Assembly: GCA_963721645.1 (NCBI GenBank)
Contig: CAVRJK010000002.1
Coordinates: forward strand, 1,550,001-1,614,000
DNA length: 64,000 bases
Reading direction: 5' to 3'
Source of the DNA: JALZKA01 sp963721645
GTDB lineage: Bacteria; Actinomycetota; Thermoleophilia; Solirubrobacterales; 70-9
Shown here: in pieces, positions 45,687-53,977 of the stretch
How the letters are laid out: the number at the start of each line of letters is the position of its first letter
Numbering within the stretch: position 1 is the stretch's first letter
Notes under the pieces: generated by a model
The model's input: the letters and a program-made list of their open reading frames with translations, nothing else
The model's database searches: none
Told to the model about the DNA's origin: nothing
Made by a program: the position numbers and the translations under genes

Positions 45687-46118
45687 TCAAGCAACCGCGA
45701 GGTGTGGGTGAAGGCGGGTGACCCAAGACCGATAGGGCTCGACAAGGAGCCGCAGGGCGGGCAGGTAGACGAGGGCCTTCTTGAGGTCTCCGGAGCACCG
45801 CACCTGCCCCCTCGCGATCGCGACTGGCAGGCTCGCCCGTCCCTGTAAGTAGGCGTTTATGGTCGCCGAGTCCATTGCGAGCCTGAGTTCTGTCGATCCT
45901 GCGTCCGAGTCCTCGCCCGCAAAAGCCCAGGCGATGTGGTGGACGCTCTCGTCGGAGGCATCGAGGTGGAGAACCAGATCCAGGTCGGTCACCTCGAGCC
46001 GAACCCGGATGCCGGTAGCGCGGAGGACCGAGCCGCGACGCTCGTCCACGTTGAGCTCACCGAGCACGTGGTCGATCAGCTCACGGAACTCGTCGGCTCC
46101 CACGTTCACGGTCGGCAT
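45687..46118 (-). CDS. SCP2-like sterol-carrier domain protein
   Basis: A 143-residue protein whose second half resembles the SCP2 lipid-binding fold: ELRLAMDSATINAYLQGRAS followed by LPVAIARGQVRCSGDLKKAL, the helix-strand pattern around the hydrophobic tunnel. The N-terminal half (VRLEVTDLDLVLHLDASDES) supplies the first strands. It lies 12 bases after the acyltransferase gene in the same direction, so it is probably the last gene of the epimerase-acyltransferase operon and may shuttle lipids. The assignment is by pattern, moderately confident. Confidence 0.6.
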   Translation of the reverse strand: MPTVNVGADEFRELIDHVLGELNVDERRGSVLRATGIRVRLEVTDLDLVLHLDASDESVHHIAWAFAGEDSDAGSTELRLAMDSATINAYLQGRASLPVAIARGQVRCSGDLKKALVYLPALRLLVEPYRSWVTRLHPHLAVA

Positions 46119-46130
46119 GCAATCTGTGTA

Positions 46131-47108
46131 TCAGAGGAAGGCGCCGCCGCGAGCCACGAGGTTTTCGTAGACCTTGGCCTGGATCGTCTCCCGCACCTGC
46201 TCTGAGATGTCGAAGACGAGGCCGCGGTCCTCGGCTGCGTCAGGCGGATGCCCGGAGAGGTCGATCGGCTCGCAGAACTCGATCCGCCACTTGGACGGCA
46301 GCGGGACCAGGCCGAACGGGCCAAGCAGCGGGAAGGTTGGAGTTATCGGAATGAACGGTGCCCCGATTGCGCGGGCGAGGCCCGGCGCGTCGGCCACCTT
46401 CGGATAGATCTCCTCAGATCCCACAACCGCGACCGGGATGATCGGCGACTGCGTCCTGAGCGCCACCTCGACAAATCCGCCGCGGCCAAAGCGCTGGAGG
46501 CGGTACCGCTCGGAGAAGGGCTTGCCCGTTCCCTTAACGCCCTCGGGAAAGACCATCACGAGCTCGTCGCGCTCGAGCAGAGCCGTCGCGTTGTGCGGAG
46601 AGGCCGGCACGCCCCCGACCCGGCGCATGAAGGTCGAGAGGAAGGGCAGAACGAACGCCCAGTCCAAGACCATGAAGCGGGGCCAGCGCGGAAGCGGGTG
46701 CTCGCGCATCACTGCCATCGTCATCATCGAAGCGTCGAAGGGGAATAGGGAGCCGGCGTGGTTGGCGACCATCAGGCCACGTCCGTGTGCGGGGACGTTC
46801 GAGACCCCGGTGACGTCGACCCGCCACCAGATGTCGTAGAGGAACCGAAACAGCGGGAACACCGCTTCCGCAAAGTCCTCGTCGAATCCCCACTGGTCCT
46901 CGGAGTACTCACCACGGAGTCGCTTAAGGATCGTCTCGACTGCATCGCGAACTATCGATGGGAGGGCCGAAACTGCTTCGCCCGCAGCCGTGACGGGATC
47001 GACTCCGGCTTCGACTCCGGAGCGCACCTCGCGCAGGAAGCGCGCCAGCGCCTCCGAGTCCTCGCCGGTGACGCCCACCCGGGGCGCTCCCTCCTCCTTG
47101 GAGTTCAT
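46131..47108 (-). CDS. 1-acylglycerol-3-phosphate acyltransferase-like protein
   Basis: PlsC-fold acyltransferase of 325 residues. Block I is VANHAGSLFPFDASMM near residue 123 and block III FPEGVKGTGKPFSERYRLQR near residue 185, with TQSPIIPVAVVGSEEIYPKV after it. The spacing of the first His to Asp (HAGSLFPFD) is longer than the classical HX4D, as in the family annotated near glycerol-acyltransferase. Its start overlaps the epimerase stop by 4 bases, so they are co-translated. A role in membrane lipid or lipid-linked sugar synthesis is inferred from the operon. Confidence 0.85.
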   Translation of the reverse strand: MNSKEEGAPRVGVTGEDSEALARFLREVRSGVEAGVDPVTAAGEAVSALPSIVRDAVETILKRLRGEYSEDQWGFDEDFAEAVFPLFRFLYDIWWRVDVTGVSNVPAHGRGLMVANHAGSLFPFDASMMTMAVMREHPLPRWPRFMVLDWAFVLPFLSTFMRRVGGVPASPHNATALLERDELVMVFPEGVKGTGKPFSERYRLQRFGRGGFVEVALRTQSPIIPVAVVGSEEIYPKVADAPGLARAIGAPFIPITPTFPLLGPFGLVPLPSKWRIEFCEPIDLSGHPPDAAEDRGLVFDISEQVRETIQAKVYENLVARGGAFL

Positions 47109-48133
47109 CGTTCCTGGCCGGCCATGCGCGCCAGCGCCGCGCCGGGATGCAGCGGTGGCCCGATCCGCCTCCCGTCGAGCTTCTGCATCAACTCACGTGC
47201 GGCCGCGACCGCGTCGCGCTCGGGCTCGAACCCGAGCTCGCGGCGCATCCGGCCGTTGTCCACGCCGCGGCCGAAGCGAAGCAGCCGGACGGCATCGCCC
47301 ACCAGGGGGCCCGCGCCCAGACGCCCGCCAAGGCGCTCCAAGGCCGCGCGAAAGAACGGGTGTGGGATAGGCAGCGACGGCCGGCCGCCCATTCGGAGGA
47401 TCCGGCTCAATGAAAGAGCGCCCGAGGGAGCGATGTTGACGGGACCCCTGATCTCGCTCCAGACTGCGGCCTCCAGCGCGCCGGTCGCATCGTCCGCGTC
47501 GAGGAGCTGGAGCCGTGGGTCGTACCCCAACTGAGTCGGCACGACGGGAAGGCTGAGGTAGCGAACGAGGGGCGCGTCGAGATCGGCGCCGATCTCGGGC
47601 TGAAAGCGCAACATGCACCCTGCGATCTCCGGGTGCCGGCGAGCGAAGTTGTCGAAGTAGCCCTCGAGCTCAGAGACGTCGCGCTGAAACCGGGTGCGAA
47701 GCGGCATCTCTCCCGCGAGTTCCTCCGGAAAGAAGAGCGGCGCCGCCCCCTCGCAGCCGTAAATGGCCGCGGACCCGCGAACGACAACGCGGTTCAGGGT
47801 GGGAGTTCGCTCACAGGCGGCGAGGAGCTGAAGCGTCCCGATGACGTTGAAGTCGTGTAGCGATCGCGCCGGCTTCCCGGGCTCGGGATACCAGAGGATT
47901 CCGCAGTGGACCACCGTGTCCACCTCGGTCGAGGGCAAGAGGCGCGAGATGACGGCGCTCCGGAGATCCGCCTCGATGAAATCGATGTCTCCGGCGCCAT
48001 CGGCCGGGGGACGGGTGTCGATCCCCGCCACATAGGAGACCCGCGGGTCTCGGGCGAGCCTGCGCGCGAGCTCTGAGCCCCAGTGGCCCGAAACGCCCGT
48101 GATTGCAACTCTGCGACCCCCTTGCGAGTGCAC
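47105..48133 (-). CDS. NAD-dependent epimerase/dehydratase (extended SDR)
   Basis: A 342-residue Rossmann enzyme. The nucleotide-binding loop is AITGVSGHWGSELARRLARD (residues 9-28), the acidic strand end is GIDTRPP, the DLRS/VHCG region near 60-75 follows the SDR pattern, and the active-site region near residues 100-140 lacks a clean YxxxK, so activity may be altered. It is the first gene of a three-gene operon (epimerase, acyltransferase, SCP2-like) and starts right after the phasin-like gene, all in one direction. Confidence 0.83.
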   Translation of the reverse strand: MHSQGGRRVAITGVSGHWGSELARRLARDPRVSYVAGIDTRPPADGAGDIDFIEADLRSAVISRLLPSTEVDTVVHCGILWYPEPGKPARSLHDFNVIGTLQLLAACERTPTLNRVVVRGSAAIYGCEGAAPLFFPEELAGEMPLRTRFQRDVSELEGYFDNFARRHPEIAGCMLRFQPEIGADLDAPLVRYLSLPVVPTQLGYDPRLQLLDADDATGALEAAVWSEIRGPVNIAPSGALSLSRILRMGGRPSLPIPHPFFRAALERLGGRLGAGPLVGDAVRLLRFGRGVDNGRMRRELGFEPERDAVAAARELMQKLDGRRIGPPLHPGAALARMAGQER

Positions 48134-48544
48134 CTAACCCTCAGCCTCAGGTTTAGCTTTGTCGGCGCCTGAAGGCTCTCCGGCAGCTGACCCGCCCTGC
48201 ACGGACTTGAGCCTGTCCTCGACGGATGCGAGGCGCTTTTCGAGCAGATCGAGCTGTGAGCGAAGCTCGCCTGTTGCCTCCAGGCCGCGCCGGGAGAGCG
48301 CTTCGCGTGCCTCCTGGCCGAACCGGGCGATCTCGGCGCCCGCCTCCTGCCCGCGGCGTGCCAATTCGTCGCGCGCACCCTGCCCGCGCTTGGAGATTCC
48401 CTCGACGATCTCGCCGGCACGCTCGCGCGTCTGGCCAGCCGCAGGCGCGGTCGCCGCGAGCGTCCGGTCGATTGCAGCGCGAAGGGCCTCGGCGACCCCG
48501 CCGTCGTCGGCGTCGGGGGCTGTTTTCACTTCATCCTCAGACAT
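48134..48544 (-). CDS. Coiled-coil, phasin-like protein
   Basis: A 136-residue Ala/Glu/Arg-rich protein. Residues about 15-105 read as amphipathic helix with heptads and an 11-residue rhythm of GQEAGAEIARFGQEAREALS type, ending in a leucine-rich coiled coil LDLLEKRLASVEDRLKSVQG and a disordered tail. Such sequences resemble phasins or apolipoprotein-like helices that coat lipid granules or membranes. Its stop abuts the epimerase start. A second protein of similar layout lies at 49249-49605. Confidence 0.6.
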   Translation of the reverse strand: MSEDEVKTAPDADDGGVAEALRAAIDRTLAATAPAAGQTRERAGEIVEGISKRGQGARDELARRGQEAGAEIARFGQEAREALSRRGLEATGELRSQLDLLEKRLASVEDRLKSVQGGSAAGEPSGADKAKPEAEG

Positions 48545-48586
48545 ACATGGAGCTTACGGTTTCGCAGGCGCTTGAATGACGATTCG

Positions 48587-49264
48587 ATGCGCACCTACCT
48601 CGACCCGACAGCCCCGATCGCGAGCGACGCGATGCTCACCGACGACCCGAAGGGGGCGATGGATCTAGCCGCCGCCCTTTGCGTCTCGCCGCTCATGAGC
48701 AACCTCTCGCATGGGCTCTGGGGCTACTACGGAAAGACGAATGAGGACGCCGAGGTGACGATTCAGTCGCTGGGGATCGGCGGTCCGAGCGCCGCCGCGG
48801 TGATGTCCGATCTGGCCCAACTCGGGGTTATCCGGGCAATTCGCATCGGATCGTGCATCGCGCTCGACGAGACGCTCGAGCCGGGATCCACCTTCGTCGC
48901 GACTGAACTGCGACCCGGCGACGGCGCGGGAGTCGCGCTCTCGGGCGGTCGCTCGATCGCGCCAGACGCCCGGCTGACCGAGGCACTTATCCAAGCGCTG
49001 GACGGCGCTGATCGAGGCGCGGTCCGCTCCGTTGATATCGCGCCGATCGAGGTGGGAGGAGACGATGCCCGAGCGGCAGATCTCAGCTCTGCCGCATTTT
49101 CGGCAGCCGCCGAGCGCGACGGCATCACCTACGCGTGCGCGCTCGTCGTCGCCGGAACATCGGACGGGCCTCAGCTGGGCCGCGAAGAGCTTGAACAGGC
49201 TTTACTCAGCCTGGGCCTGCGTGCCGCAACAGCGCTGAGCGCGGTGCCTCAGGCGTCAGGCTGA
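48587..49264 (+). CDS. Nucleoside phosphorylase-family protein
   Basis: A 225-residue member of the purine/uridine phosphorylase superfamily. The phosphate/ribose-binding pattern is clear: VTIQSLGIGGPSAAAVMSDL near residue 60, then LGVIRAIRIGSCIALDETLE near 82. The C-terminal catalytic region is less conserved. It may cleave nucleosides to base and ribose 1-phosphate, but the specific substrate is unclear. ATG 48587 was chosen; a TTG at 48572 would add five residues. It lies alone on the plus strand between two coiled-coil genes on the minus strand. Confidence 0.75.
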   Translation: MRTYLDPTAPIASDAMLTDDPKGAMDLAAALCVSPLMSNLSHGLWGYYGKTNEDAEVTIQSLGIGGPSAAAVMSDLAQLGVIRAIRIGSCIALDETLEPGSTFVATELRPGDGAGVALSGGRSIAPDARLTEALIQALDGADRGAVRSVDIAPIEVGGDDARAADLSSAAFSAAAERDGITYACALVVAGTSDGPQLGREELEQALLSLGLRAATALSAVPQASG

Positions 49265-49605
49265 GCGCCTGGAGCGCCTGCCGCGCCCGTCTTGAGCCCT
49301 GCCAGATCGTCGCGGATCTGATCGATCGAGTCCTCCATCGCCTCCAGGCGAGAGGCAAACGAACGGAGCCTCAACTCGAGCCGCTCGAAGTCAGAGCTCG
49401 ATGCCAGGTTGAGTGCGCCGATGGCTTGGCGTTGAGCCACGGCAGCCTTCTCGCCGGCGCCGAGCGCACGGGCCAGAGCGCCGCCCACGAGGGGGTTCTC
49501 CGCGATTGCCTGGGCCAGTTCGGTAAGTGCTTCTTCGCCCCGTGCCCTGATGCCGCTGTCATCCTGTTCGGTCAACTTGGCAAAACTTACGGCACCCGGC
49601 TTCAA
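49249..49605 (-). CDS. Coiled-coil, phasin-like protein (second)
   Basis: A 118-residue helical protein: RGEEALTELAQAIAENPLVG, ALGAGEKAAVAQRQAIGALN, and a coiled coil FERLELRLRSFASRLEAMED near the end. The layout (long amphipathic helix then coiled coil then Gly/Ala tail) matches the protein at 48134-48544, although the sequences are diverged. The start is uncertain: TTG 49605 gives MKPGAVSFAKL. It is convergent, with a 16-base overlap, with the nucleoside phosphorylase. Function is unknown. Confidence 0.55.
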   Translation of the reverse strand: MKPGAVSFAKLTEQDDSGIRARGEEALTELAQAIAENPLVGGALARALGAGEKAAVAQRQAIGALNLASSSDFERLELRLRSFASRLEAMEDSIDQIRDDLAGLKTGAAGAPGAQPDA

Positions 49606-49686
49606 GCATGCCTGCCCAGCTGCCGATGGGAACTCGAATTGCCTTCATCTGAACACAACACATTCCGGCCCCTTCCTGCGCTAGGT

Positions 49687-49778
49687 TTGGCAGACATCGG
49701 TTGGTCGTTGCACAATCTGAGCCGAACGGGTAGCTTCCCAGTGGCTCGGGTGCAGGAAGAAACGGAATTCCGTTCTGC
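49687..49778 (+). promoter_or_regulatory. Candidate promoter and structured leader of the cell-wall enzyme
   Basis: TTGGCA (49687-49692) and CACAAT (49711-49716) with an 18-base spacer form a plausible promoter. Downstream are a hairpin GAGCC...GGCTC (49719-49747) with inner GGG/CCC pairing, and GCAG...CTGC (49752-49778) enclosing a perfect 14-base palindrome AACGGAATTCCGTT (49761-49774). The palindrome may be an operator or part of a leader hairpin; it matches no riboswitch I recognise. Confidence 0.4.
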
Positions 49779-49817
49779 ATGGCGGGCCGGGTAGAGAGAG
49801 ACTGAGATTCCAAACGG

Positions 49818-52301
49818 ATGAAGAGGCAGCTTCAACTTGTAGTGGCACTTGCCCTATTCGGCATCTCTGTGCTGGCCGCGAACGCGGTCGCCGGGGGCGT
49901 CAACCTGGGTAGCGGTCAGGGCAGCGTCAACATCAACCTGCCTGGCGGTGCCAACCTCCCGCCCATCGAGCTTCCCGCCTGCTCGAACCTGGCCGACGAC
50001 GACGGCGACGGCAAGACCGACCTTCTGGACCCCGGCTGCTCCGGCGTCGGTGACGGCGACGAGACCGACCCAGCTGCGCCTCCCGTTGATCCGAGCGATC
50101 CCCCAGTGGTTCCCCCCACCGATCCCGGTAACGGGGGCAACGGTGGTGGCAACGGCGGTGGTGGTGGCAACGGCGGCGGTGGCGACGGCTTCGATCCGGT
50201 CCCGGGACAGTCGGGCCAAGGGAACGGCGGCGGCGGAAAGGGCGGCGGAAAGGCAGACCCTAAACCTGAAGATGAGGTTGAGGATCCGAACGAACCGATC
50301 CAGCCTCCGGACGATCGTAACCCCGACGGCTCCCCCACCGTCACGAACCCGACGGTCACCGTCGCGGATTACGGTGCGGCACCGATCGGCGTCCCCAACT
50401 TCGTCATCGACCAGTTCACGATCCCCCCCTTCCTCCTTCCGATCTACCAGGCCTGTGGAACCCAGTACGGCGTGCCGTGGGAAGTGCTCGCCTCCATCAA
50501 CCGGATCGAGACGGCCTTCGGCACCAACCTGAATGTGTCCTCGGCCGGCGCGCTCGGCTGGATGCAGTTCATCCCGTCGAGCTGGGAGGCATATGGGGTC
50601 GACGCCAACAACGACGGGCGCAAGGATCCCTACAACCCGGTCGACGCGATCTGCGCCGCAGCGAACTACCTGGATGCCGCCGGAGCCTCAGAAGACCTCT
50701 ACACCGCGATCTTCGCCTACAACCACGCTGACTGGTACGTCGACGAGGTCCTCCTCTACGCACGGCAGTACGGCAAGATCCCTGACGATCTCGTCGGATC
50801 TCTCACCGGCCTGACTGAGGGAGCGCACTTCCCCGTCGCAGCCAAGTCCCGCTACGCGGACGACATCTCCGAGCGCGAAGCTCTCGAGCGTGCGACGCCC
50901 AAGAAGGGCACGACCGGCAATGCAGCCGACGTCATCTCCTCTTCCCCCACCCAGCGCGGCATCAACATCTACAGCCGCGAGGGCGCGCCCGTCGTGGCTG
51001 TCAACGACGGTGTGATCAAGCGCATCGGCAAATCGAAGCGCCTGGGCCGCTACATCGTGCTCGAAGACGCATACGGCAACCGATTCACCTACGCCGAGCT
51101 CGGCGAGGTCGCCGAGGCCTACCCGGTGCCGAAGCGGCGCAAGAATCCCATGCGCAACCTGTTCGTAGAGACCGAGGAGAAGCCGGACGAACCCGCCTCC
51201 GCCGGTAAGCAGCCCAAGGAGATGGCCGGCAAGGCTGCGAAGCCCAAGGCCGCCAAGGAAGCCTCCGGGCCCGCCAATACCGAAGATTCACGCAGCCGGC
51301 TCTACGCCTTCCCCGAGCGCGCCGCCAACGAGGATCAGGCGAGCCTCACGGGCCAGCTGGACGACCTGCTCAACCGCCGGATGCCCGCCTACCAGGGCGC
51401 CAAGTCCTACTTCTCCAGCGTTCTTCGCTACGACGACGACAAGATGGACCTCGCGAAGCTCGAGAAGGGCTCCAAGGTCGTCGCCGGCACGGTTCTCGGC
51501 CGGATCGGCAAGCCCTCGGAACTCGCCCCCCACCTCCACTTCGAAATCCGCCCGACGGGCCGCGGCGCCCCCAAGATCGACCCGAAGCCGATTCTGGACG
51601 GATGGAAGCTCCTTGAGGCAACCGCGATCTACCGCGCTGCCGGCAAGAACCCCTTCGCGGGCACAGGCGTCACCACCGGCCAGGTCCTGCTCATGTCGAA
51701 GGAGCAACTGGTCAAGCGTGTCCTGGTCAACAACCGGCTTGAGCTCTCCGCATGCGATCTCAACTACGTGCGGGGTGGCCAGATCGACCGCCGGGTGCTC
51801 GCGGCGATGGAGTTCCTGACCGCGCGCGGCTACCGCCTCACGGTCACGTCGATGCTCTGCGGACGCGAGAGCAGCATCACGACCTCGGGCAACGTCTCCA
51901 ACCACTCGTATGGCGGCGCCATCGACATCGCGCAGATCAACGGCATCCCGGTTCTGGGCAACCAGGGCGCCGGCAGCGTCACCGAGGCACTGGTCCGAGA
52001 CATCCTGGAGCTCCAGGGCACCATGGAGCCGGACGAGGTGATCTCGCTGATGAGCTTCGGAGGACCTTCTTTCGCCATGGGCGACCATGCCGACCATGTA
52101 CACCTCGGTTACCGGCCCACGTCAGGCCCGGCCTCGAACCTGGACAAGCAGTTCGTCCAGCTCCTGAAGCCCGATCAGTGGCAGCGCCTGATCAGCCAGA
52201 TCGGGCAGATCGACAACCCGACGGTGCCTACGAAGCCGTCGAAGTACTCGCTGCCGGCCAAGAAGCGCGATCGCGCCTCAGCCGCCCACGTCGGCGAGTA
52301 G
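49818..52301 (+). CDS. Secreted multidomain peptidoglycan hydrolase (SLT + M23-like + M15-like)
   Basis: Exported 827-residue cell-wall enzyme. Signal peptide residues 1-26 (LVVALALFGISVLAANAVAG). Near residue 55 is a Ca-type block LADDDGDGKTDLLDPGCSG, then a Pro/Gly-rich linker (90-180). A lytic transglycosylase domain (about 205-330) has RIETAFG (catalytic Glu near 230) and GALGWMQFIPSSW. A split M23-like domain follows, retaining HLHFEIRP near 572 but with N and no first His in RGINIYSREGAPVVAV. The C-terminus is M15/VanY-like with SNHSYGGAIDIA near 693 and HADHVHLGY near 757. It likely cleaves glycan strands and trims peptides. Confidence 0.85.
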   Translation: MKRQLQLVVALALFGISVLAANAVAGGVNLGSGQGSVNINLPGGANLPPIELPACSNLADDDGDGKTDLLDPGCSGVGDGDETDPAAPPVDPSDPPVVPPTDPGNGGNGGGNGGGGGNGGGGDGFDPVPGQSGQGNGGGGKGGGKADPKPEDEVEDPNEPIQPPDDRNPDGSPTVTNPTVTVADYGAAPIGVPNFVIDQFTIPPFLLPIYQACGTQYGVPWEVLASINRIETAFGTNLNVSSAGALGWMQFIPSSWEAYGVDANNDGRKDPYNPVDAICAAANYLDAAGASEDLYTAIFAYNHADWYVDEVLLYARQYGKIPDDLVGSLTGLTEGAHFPVAAKSRYADDISEREALERATPKKGTTGNAADVISSSPTQRGINIYSREGAPVVAVNDGVIKRIGKSKRLGRYIVLEDAYGNRFTYAELGEVAEAYPVPKRRKNPMRNLFVETEEKPDEPASAGKQPKEMAGKAAKPKAAKEASGPANTEDSRSRLYAFPERAANEDQASLTGQLDDLLNRRMPAYQGAKSYFSSVLRYDDDKMDLAKLEKGSKVVAGTVLGRIGKPSELAPHLHFEIRPTGRGAPKIDPKPILDGWKLLEATAIYRAAGKNPFAGTGVTTGQVLLMSKEQLVKRVLVNNRLELSACDLNYVRGGQIDRRVLAAMEFLTARGYRLTVTSMLCGRESSITTSGNVSNHSYGGAIDIAQINGIPVLGNQGAGSVTEALVRDILELQGTMEPDEVISLMSFGGPSFAMGDHADHVHLGYRPTSGPASNLDKQFVQLLKPDQWQRLISQIGQIDNPTVPTKPSKYSLPAKKRDRASAAHVGE

Positions 52302-52308
52302 TCGAGCG

Positions 52309-53184
52309 CTGACCCTCTTTCCCTTCGTCCAGTTCGAGCTTTCAGGCTCGCTGGGCATTGCCGACGGCCGCTACCCCATCCGTGAAGGCACGGGAGTTGA
52401 CGGCGACCCGCAGACTCCGCTCGTTCTCGTCGCCGAGACGTTCGGCGCGCCCTACCCCGCTCGCAGGCGTTTGCGCAGGGCGAAGCCCCAGCCCGCGAGT
52501 GCCGACGCGCAGGCGGATGTGCCGATCACGCGGCTCATGGTCGTGGTCGCAAAGGAGATCGAGGGCGATGCGCCCGCATGGCTCGAACGCATGCGTAGCG
52601 ACGAGGATGAGCGTGACGCTCTCGTCGAGCGAGGGCTCGCCTGTGTGAGGCGCGCCGTTGCCGCCCGGCGCATCACGGCTGCGGACGCAGCGATCGCCGA
52701 CCCATCCCTGGATTCGGCGCTGGCGGTGCGAATCGGCTTCGGTCAGGGAGACGCGCTCGTGGAACGCCAATGGGAAGAGGCGATCGATCTCCCCCGCGAG
52801 ACCCAGAGAGCGACACGAAGCGAAGCCCTGCGCCCGCAGGAGCGCATGGCGGCGCTTCTGGGCCTACGCGACACGCCGCTGGCGTGCGAGGAGCTGATCC
52901 TGCGCGCCCGCTCCGACACGGACGCGGGACGAGGCCGTGAGGCCGCATTGCAGGTCCGCGTGGGGCTCGAAGCGCTCCTTGCGGAGCGTGAGCGGCTTAC
53001 CGGCCACGGACAGGAAGCCGACCTCGAAGCGCTGGCTACGAGGCGCGGAATCACCGGCGATGCGGCCAACGAAGCGCTCCTGGGCGCTTTATCGGCCGCC
53101 CGCTCCTCCGAGGTCGCCGAAACCCTCGCGATCTGCGAGCGCGTCCTGAGGCGCCGCGCAGCGCATGGCTGGGAGACGTACTGA
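52309..53184 (+). CDS. Hypothetical protein, apparent CTG start
   Basis: About 291 residues, no recognised domain. The N-terminal part reads LTLFPFVQFELSGSLGIADG then RYPIREGTGVDG, which looks like conserved coding sequence, but the first ATG/GTG/TTG in frame is TTG 52471, 54 codons later. The only plausible start before that sequence is CTG 52309, eight bases after the stop of the cell-wall enzyme. The C-terminal two thirds are Ala/Arg/Glu-rich helices. It may be co-transcribed with the upstream gene. Start TTG 52471 (237 residues) is the conservative alternative. Confidence 0.6.
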   Translation: MTLFPFVQFELSGSLGIADGRYPIREGTGVDGDPQTPLVLVAETFGAPYPARRRLRRAKPQPASADAQADVPITRLMVVVAKEIEGDAPAWLERMRSDEDERDALVERGLACVRRAVAARRITAADAAIADPSLDSALAVRIGFGQGDALVERQWEEAIDLPRETQRATRSEALRPQERMAALLGLRDTPLACEELILRARSDTDAGRGREAALQVRVGLEALLAERERLTGHGQEADLEALATRRGITGDAANEALLGALSAARSSEVAETLAICERVLRRRAAHGWETY

Positions 53185-53191
53185 GCGAGCT

Positions 53192-53977
53192 TTAGAGCGC
53201 GGCCAGGACGGCGTCGAGCTCGTCCACGACGTCGCCGTCGAGCCTGACGGAGGCATCGCGGTCATACGGCGTCGGACCCTTGGTGACGATCGCCAGACGG
53301 GCGCCGCGGTTGAGCGCAACGCTCGGCAGGCCCGCAACCGGATAGACCTCCAGCGAGGTGCCGACGCAGAGGATCAGCTCAGCGTCCTCGCAGAGCGCCG
53401 TCGCCTCCGCCATTGCCTCCTCTGGCAGGAGCTCGCCGAACAGGACGACGTCCGGCTTGATCTTGCCCCCGCAGCCTGCGCAGTACGCGACCTCGTCATC
53501 GCCAAAGAGAGCTTCGACGTCGTCGATTCCCACGCTTTCCGCGCAGTCCGCGCAGCTCGAGGTCTCGATCGAACCGTGGACCTCGATCACACGTTTGGAC
53601 CCGGCAGCGCGATGAAGCCGGTCGATGTTCTGCGTGATGACCGCGGTAGCGAGGCCACGCTCCTCCAGCTCGGCAATCGCGCGGTGCGCGGGGTTTGGCT
53701 CCTTGGAGCCGAGCTCGTGGAACCGGGGGCGGTAATAGCGCCAGAAACGGGCGGTGTCGGCATGGAAGGCGTCGATGTGCGCCACCTCCATCGGATCAAC
53801 GTTCTCCCACAGACCGGTTCCCGGGGTGCGAAAGTCCGGGATCCCTGAAGGCACCGACACCCCGGCGCCCGTGAGGACCACCGTGGATGCCGACTCGCGG
53901 AGCATTCCCGCAAGCCGCGTGGCCTGCTCGTTGCGGGTGCTCTGAGCTGCCCCCGCCGAGCTCACTCGCCCTTCCAC
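53192..53977 (-). CDS. cobB: NAD-dependent protein deacylase, Sir2 family
   Basis: Removes acetyl or other acyl groups from lysines using NAD, often regulating acyl-CoA metabolism. The 261 residues show the NAD site VVLTGAGVSVPSGIPDFRTP (residues 33-52), ITQNIDRLHRAAG near 115, the catalytic His in VIEVHGSIETSSCADC near 133, the second zinc pair CAGC near 166, and VLFGELLPEEAM. Its start overlaps the stop of the upstream fused beta-oxidation gene by 16 bases, which suggests the two act together. Confidence 0.93.
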   Translation of the reverse strand: MEGRVSSAGAAQSTRNEQATRLAGMLRESASTVVLTGAGVSVPSGIPDFRTPGTGLWENVDPMEVAHIDAFHADTARFWRYYRPRFHELGSKEPNPAHRAIAELEERGLATAVITQNIDRLHRAAGSKRVIEVHGSIETSSCADCAESVGIDDVEALFGDDEVAYCAGCGGKIKPDVVLFGELLPEEAMAEATALCEDAELILCVGTSLEVYPVAGLPSVALNRGARLAIVTKGPTPYDRDASVRLDGDVVDELDAVLAAL

